From the NCBI RefSeq assembly GCF_015594925.2, contig NZ_CP087590.1:1674001-1738000 (forward strand): a stretch of DNA of 64,000 bases, read 5' to 3'. The position numbers were made by a program, and so were the translations under genes. Shown one piece after another: positions 61,101 to 64,000 of the stretch. The DNA is from Vibrio sp. VB16. Its GTDB lineage: Bacteria; Pseudomonadota; Gammaproteobacteria; Enterobacterales; Vibrionaceae. Under the pieces are notes generated by a model, which worked only from the letters and a program-made list of their open reading frames with translations, was not told the origin of the DNA and searched no databases. Positions within the stretch are counted from its first letter, which is position 1. Every line of letters starts with the position of its first letter.

Positions 61101-64000
61101 CAGTGCAGACGGTGTGGCTGATGTGACCGTACCGTACACGGTGTTGGCGGAAAACATAGCCGACAACGCGGCACCCGTGTCATTTGATATCCCAGCGGAG
61201 ATGGTGACGGACAACGCCACCTTGACCGCCAGCGCGATGATCACTGATACCGCCGGTAATGAATCGGCCACGGGCAGCGACAACACGATTGTTGACCTGA
61301 CAATACCGGGTGGCCCAGACGGCGACGGCGATACCTTAGGTGACAATGCACCGTTGGTTGTTATTCAAGACGGCGAGCAAGATTTAGACGAGCAGGGTTA
61401 CATTAACGCGCAAGACGCAGCGGTGGACGGTGGCGTGAAAGTGCACGTGACATTGCCAGACGGTGTGGAAGCGGGCGACATTGTGAATTTAACCATCAGC
61501 AGCAGTGCAGACGGTGTGGCTGATGTGACCGTACCGTACACGGTGTTGGCGGAAAACATAGCCGACAACGCGGCACCCGTGTCATTTGATATCCCAGCGG
61601 AGATGGTGACGGACAACGCCACCTTGACCGCCAGCGCGATGATCACTGATACCGCCGGCAATGAATCGGCCACGGGCAGCGACAACACGATTGTTGACCT
61701 GACAATACCGGGTGGCCCAGACGGCGACGGCGATACCTTAGGTGACAATGCACCGTTGGTTGTTATTCAAGACGGCGAGCAAGATTTAGACGAGCAGGGT
61801 TACATTAACGCGCAAGACGCAGCGGTGGACGGTGGCGTGAAAGTGCACGTGACATTGCCAGACGGTGTGGAAGCGGGCGACATTGTGAATTTGACCATCA
61901 GCAGCAGTGCAGACGGTGTGGCTGATGTGACCGTACCGTACACGGTGTTGGCGGAAAACATAGCCGACAACGCGGCACCCGTGTCATTTGATATCCCAGC
62001 GGAGATGGTGACGGACAACGCCACCTTGACCGCCAGCGCGATGATCACTGATACCGCCGGTAATGAATCGGCCACGGGCAGCGACAACACGATTGTTGAC
62101 CTGACAATACCGGGTGGCCCAGACGGCGACGGCGATACCTTGGGCGACAACGCACCATTGGTTGTTATTCAAGACGGCGAGCAAGATTTAGACGAGCAGG
62201 GTTACATTAACGCGCAAGACGCAGCGGTGGACGGTGGCGTGAAAGTGCACGTGACATTGCCAGACGGTGTGGAAGCGGGCGACATTGTGAATTTAACCAT
62301 CAGCAGCAGTGCAGACGGTGTGGCTGATGTGACCGTACCGTACACGGTGTTGGCGGAAAACATAGCCGACAACGCGGCACCCGTGTCATTTGATATCCCA
62401 GCGGAGATGGTGACGGACAACGCCACCTTGACCGCCAGCGCGATGATCACTGATACCGCCGGTAATGAATCGGCCACGGGCAGCGACAACACGATTGTTG
62501 ACCTGACAATACCGGGTGGCCCAGACGGCGACGGCGATACCTTAGGTGACAATGCACCGTTGGTTGTTATTCAAGACGGCGAGCAAGATTTAGACGAGCA
62601 GGGTTACATTAACGCGCAAGACGCAGCGGTGGACGGTGGCGTGAAAGTGCACGTGACATTGCCAGACGGTGTGGAAGCGGGCGACATTGTGAATTTAACC
62701 ATCAGCAGCAGTGCAGACGGTGTGGCTGATGTGACCGTACCGTACACGGTGTTGGCGGAAAACATAGCCGACAACGCGGCACCCGTGTCATTTGATATCC
62801 CAGCGGAGATGGTGACGGACAACGCCACCTTGACCGCCAGCGCGATGATCACTGATACCGCCGGCAATGAATCGGCCACGGGCAGCGACAACACGATTGT
62901 TGACCTGACAATACCGGGTGGCCCAGACGGCGACGGCGATACCTTAGGTGACAATGCACCGTTGGTTGTTATTCAAGACGGCGAGCAAGATTTAGACGAG
63001 CAGGGTTACATTAACGCGCAAGACGCAGCGGTGGACGGTGGCGTGAAAGTGCACGTGACATTGCCAGACGGTGTGGAAGCGGGCGACATTGTGAATTTGA
63101 CCATCAGCAGCAGTGCAGACGGTGTGGCTGATGTGACCGTACCGTACACGGTGTTGGCGGAAAACATAGCCGACAACGCGGCACCCGTGTCATTTGATAT
63201 CCCAGCGGAGATGGTGACGGACAACGCCACCTTGACCGCCAGCGCGATGATCACTGATACCGCCGGCAATGAATCGGCCACGGGCAGCGACAACACGATT
63301 GTTGACCTGACAATACCGGGTGGCCCAGACGGCGACGGCGATACCTTGGGCGACAACGCACCATTGGTTGTTATTCAAGACGGCGAGCAAGATTTAGACG
63401 AGCAGGGTTACATTAACGCGCAAGACGCAGCGGTGGACGGTGGCGTGAAAGTGCACGTGACATTGCCAGACGGTGTGGAAGCGGGCGACATTGTGAATTT
63501 AACCATCAGCAGCAGTGCAGACGGTGTGGCTGATGTGACCGTACCGTACACGGTGTTGGCGGAAAACATAGCCGACAACGCGGCACCCGTGTCATTTGAT
63601 ATCCCAGCGGAGATGGTGACGGACAACGCCACCTTGACCGCCAGCGCGATGATCACTGATACCGCCGGCAATGAATCGGCCACGGGCAGCGACAACACGA
63701 TTGTTGACCTGACAATACCGGGAGGTCCAGACGGCGACGGCGATACCTTGGGCGACAACGCACCGTTGGTTGTTATTCAAGACGGCGAGCAAGATTTAGA
63801 CGAGCAGGGTTACATTAACGCACAAGACGCAGCGGTGGACGGTGGCGTGAAAGTGCACGTGACATTGCCAGACGGTGTGGAAGCGGGCGACATTGTGAAT
63901 TTGACCATCAGCAGCAGTGCAGACGGTGTGGCTGATGTGACCGTACCGTACACGGTGTTGGCGGAAAACATAGCCGACAACGCGGCACCCGTGTCATTTG
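58141..64000 (+). CDS. Giant LapA-type biofilm adhesin, 5' part (runs off window)
   Basis: One open frame from ATG 58141 to the window end (1953 codons, no stop). Residues 1 to about 120 form a LapA-like N-terminal retention module (MNALIGAIAGSKFFIVIDKN) with the predicted LapG dialanine site P94-A-A-G97. A VCBS-type repeat follows (about 260-366). After a beta-rich region (about 450-690), a cadherin-like domain spans about 701-825 and an Ig-like domain about 821-935. From residue 939 come at least seven near-identical 134-residue Ig-like repeats (DTAGNES motif) with Asp-rich Ca-binding linkers (DGDGDTLGDNAP). It should be secreted by a type I system, retained in the outer membrane, and released by LapG when c-di-GMP falls. 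The C-terminal RTX and secretion signal lie outside. Confidence 0.92.
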   Translation, partial: MNALIGAIAGSKFFIVIDKNGNLKTITDIQDVKPGEVLLTKGEDPMTSDTAIQAELVEEDGNRVPIAVQDEIDQIFEQLADGQDPTLLDEEFAPAAGLSEGSSTTPMAVVVRDAVEIMASTSFDTTGIESQGLSRTQSLQLLQQFINQAPTVTLSNFVDSLDENTPTDGTIRVADIDITDDQQGVNELSLSGADADNFIIVELADGSHELHLKAGVTLDFETLSSMDVSVDVKDLTLSQNVLDTDSMTLDINDLGEEPVISGAVSGGVIEDDYDDGEQGVSVVGTLSVVDPDAGESGFAAQEPIGGDYGLFTFDNETGQWTYVLNNEDANVQGLEAEQQVTETFTVTTLDGTSQTVTVVVTGTSDTPTAEEFAVGADESFTFDQHTSDAEDDFNGVETSVVIEEGNLPKYGQLVDNNGDPLVAGPDGNIIVSDTQSITYEAFDQTEVNDQFSIDASEYVQNLDSNVISGDVPVNSEDNGSISLNSGVVISAGVFGENGTTEAADLYYDDRKGEKGFGVNNKEIDVTKDEFINVDYSGIDEAVDVKSVELSFGSIWGNYEGDPANAMPGSDDYDGHRAQGQILVWVEFDGEGYGEPIILDDDQLVNLYNGTGEFSYTVTAGEGQEITGIRVSTSAGIDPSTGEEGIGNSNIVFQGADVVATEITDSFNYVAKDSQGNVSEEETVYIDGNSESPVIDPTVVQSINAVDDAYLVTSPLTANPADPFVLQEDANRTDRRQETNSEYEIKVADLLGNDVTSAGSLTLVAVSNATHGRVSLVENDQGEVIAVKFTPARNYNGEASFEYTIRDENGSEDTATTTLWVEPVADAGSVTVNAITDDDVINIAESETTADSQTPIMVSGTARGGDIQSGDSVSMVINSKTYETTVDENGNWSVAVDGADLAVDQEFTVNVTSIDGISSVVSSRDSEHAVDLVAPGAPVVVIQDGEQDLDEQGYINAQDAAVDGGVKVHVTLPDGVEAGDIVNLTISSSADGVADVTVPYTVLAENIADNAAPVSFDIPAEMVTDNATLTASAMITDTAGNESATGSDNTIVDLTIPGGPDGDGDTLGDNAPLVVIQDGEQDLDEQGYINAQDAAVDGGVKVHVTLPDGVEAGDIVNLTISSSADGVADVTVPYTVLAENIADNAAPVSFDIPAEMVTDNATLTASAMITDTAGNESATGSDNTIVDLTIPGGPDGDGDTLGDNAPLVVIQDGEQDLDEQGYINAQDAAVDGGVKVHVTLPDGVEAGDIVNLTISSSADGVADVTVPYTVLAENIADNAAPVSFDIPAEMVTDNATLTASAMITDTAGNESATGSDNTIVDLTIPGGPDGDGDTLGDNAPLVVIQDGEQDLDEQGYINAQDAAVDGGVKVHVTLPDGVEAGDIVNLTISSSADGVADVTVPYTVLAENIADNAAPVSFDIPAEMVTDNATLTASAMITDTAGNESATGSDNTIVDLTIPGGPDGDGDTLGDNAPLVVIQDGEQDLDEQGYINAQDAAVDGGVKVHVTLPDGVEAGDIVNLTISSSADGVADVTVPYTVLAENIADNAAPVSFDIPAEMVTDNATLTASAMITDTAGNESATGSDNTIVDLTIPGGPDGDGDTLGDNAPLVVIQDGEQDLDEQGYINAQDAAVDGGVKVHVTLPDGVEAGDIVNLTISSSADGVADVTVPYTVLAENIADNAAPVSFDIPAEMVTDNATLTASAMITDTAGNESATGSDNTIVDLTIPGGPDGDGDTLGDNAPLVVIQDGEQDLDEQGYINAQDAAVDGGVKVHVTLPDGVEAGDIVNLTISSSADGVADVTVPYTVLAENIADNAAPVSFDIPAEMVTDNATLTASAMITDTAGNESATGSDNTIVDLTIPGGPDGDGDTLGDNAPLVVIQDGEQDLDEQGYINAQDAAVDGGVKVHVTLPDGVEAGDIVNLTISSSADGVADVTVPYTVLAENIADNAAPVSF
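58420..58431 (+). other. Predicted LapG cleavage site (PAAG) in the adhesin
   Basis: Codons 94-97 read P-A-A-G within EEFAPAAGLSEG, matching the [T/A/P]AAG dialanine motif at position about 107-110 of P. fluorescens LapA. Cleavage would fall between A95 and A96. Confidence 0.75.
60955..64000 (+). repeat. Tandem 402-bp coding repeats of the adhesin (7 full + partial)
   Basis: Units begin at 60955, 61357, 61759, 62161, 62563, 62965, 63367 and (partial) 63769, all 402 bp = 134 codons. Differences are a handful of mostly silent changes (GGT/GGC before AATGAATCG; TTAGGTGACAATGCACCG versus TTGGGCGACAACGCACCA; AATTTAACC versus AATTTGACC). The repeats are visibly more GC-rich than the sequence before 60955. 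Open antisense frames of 116 codons in each unit are shadows. Confidence 0.97.

Noticed and set aside
60996..63792. Repeated minus-strand open frames of 116 codons (and 66 codons) in the 402-bp units
   Set aside because: They are antisense to the adhesin repeats, identical because the DNA is identical, and lack ribosome sites; the plus-strand frame is continuous and has adhesin domain sequence.

Overview
The window looks like chromosomal DNA of a Vibrionaceae member, most likely a Vibrio or a close relative. The base composition is moderately AT-rich. It carries the gammaproteobacterial thrS-infC-rpmI-rplT block (infC with an AUU start), pheS-pheT, and a RelV-type small alarmone synthetase beside ihfA. 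It also carries NorM, a periplasmic ATP-dependent DNA ligase (LigE) and several families common in vibrios and their relatives (DUF3334, DUF3581, DUF3612, DUF3802). No phage, insertion sequence, integron or CRISPR array is visible. Species-level assignment is not possible from sequence reading alone.

Layout. 0-9 kb: end of a Sel1-repeat gene, a DUF2786 gene, a CheX-like DUF3334 gene, a YdiJ-type FAD/Fe-S oxidoreductase, an ICMT-like membrane methyltransferase, a hotdog-like DUF3581 gene, and a divergent murein-peptide pair (mpaA and an OppA/MppA-like binding protein). 9-21 kb: translation genes (thrS-infC-rpmI-rplT, pheST), a hemerythrin-GGDEF protein, glgC, ihfA, relV. 21-30 kb: nucleotide and nucleic-acid metabolism (tpm, purT, cdd, rhlE, sbcB) with lrgAB and an intergenic array of five 79-bp tandem repeats. 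30-48.5 kb: cobT, then about 15 kb of mixed genes (astE, small enzymes, a stand-alone malate synthase G-like domain with a divergent DUF3612 regulator, the ugpBAEC importer, a PAS-GGDEF protein, an MscS channel), then cobC-cobS and a tRNA-Val(GAC). 48.9-55.4 kb: ligE, an overlapping M23 peptidase-bactofilin pair, norM, ribE, a fructosamine kinase, DUF3802 and an NlpC/P60 lipoprotein. 55.7-64 kb: a biofilm adhesin locus with an OmpA-like protein and a TolC-family channel on the minus strand. Divergent to them is the 5' part of a giant LapA-type adhesin that runs off the window. It carries a predicted LapG cleavage site and at least seven almost identical 402-bp repeats.

How the parts may work together. 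Two diguanylate cyclase genes and a LapA-type adhesin, whose family is held on the cell surface under c-di-GMP control, point to a sessile/motile switch. TolC would be the outer-membrane exit for the adhesin. MpaA plus the OppA-like protein, the NlpC/P60 lipoprotein and the M23-bactofilin pair all concern murein remodelling or recycling. CobT, CobC and CobS form the nucleotide-loop end of cobalamin assembly but are split by unrelated genes. The most unusual items are the secretion signal on the RelA/SpoT-type synthetase, the stand-alone malate synthase alpha/beta domain, the complete CheC/CheX phosphatase signature in DUF3334, the 79-bp repeats, the long inverted repeat in front of pheS, and the near-identical adhesin repeats.
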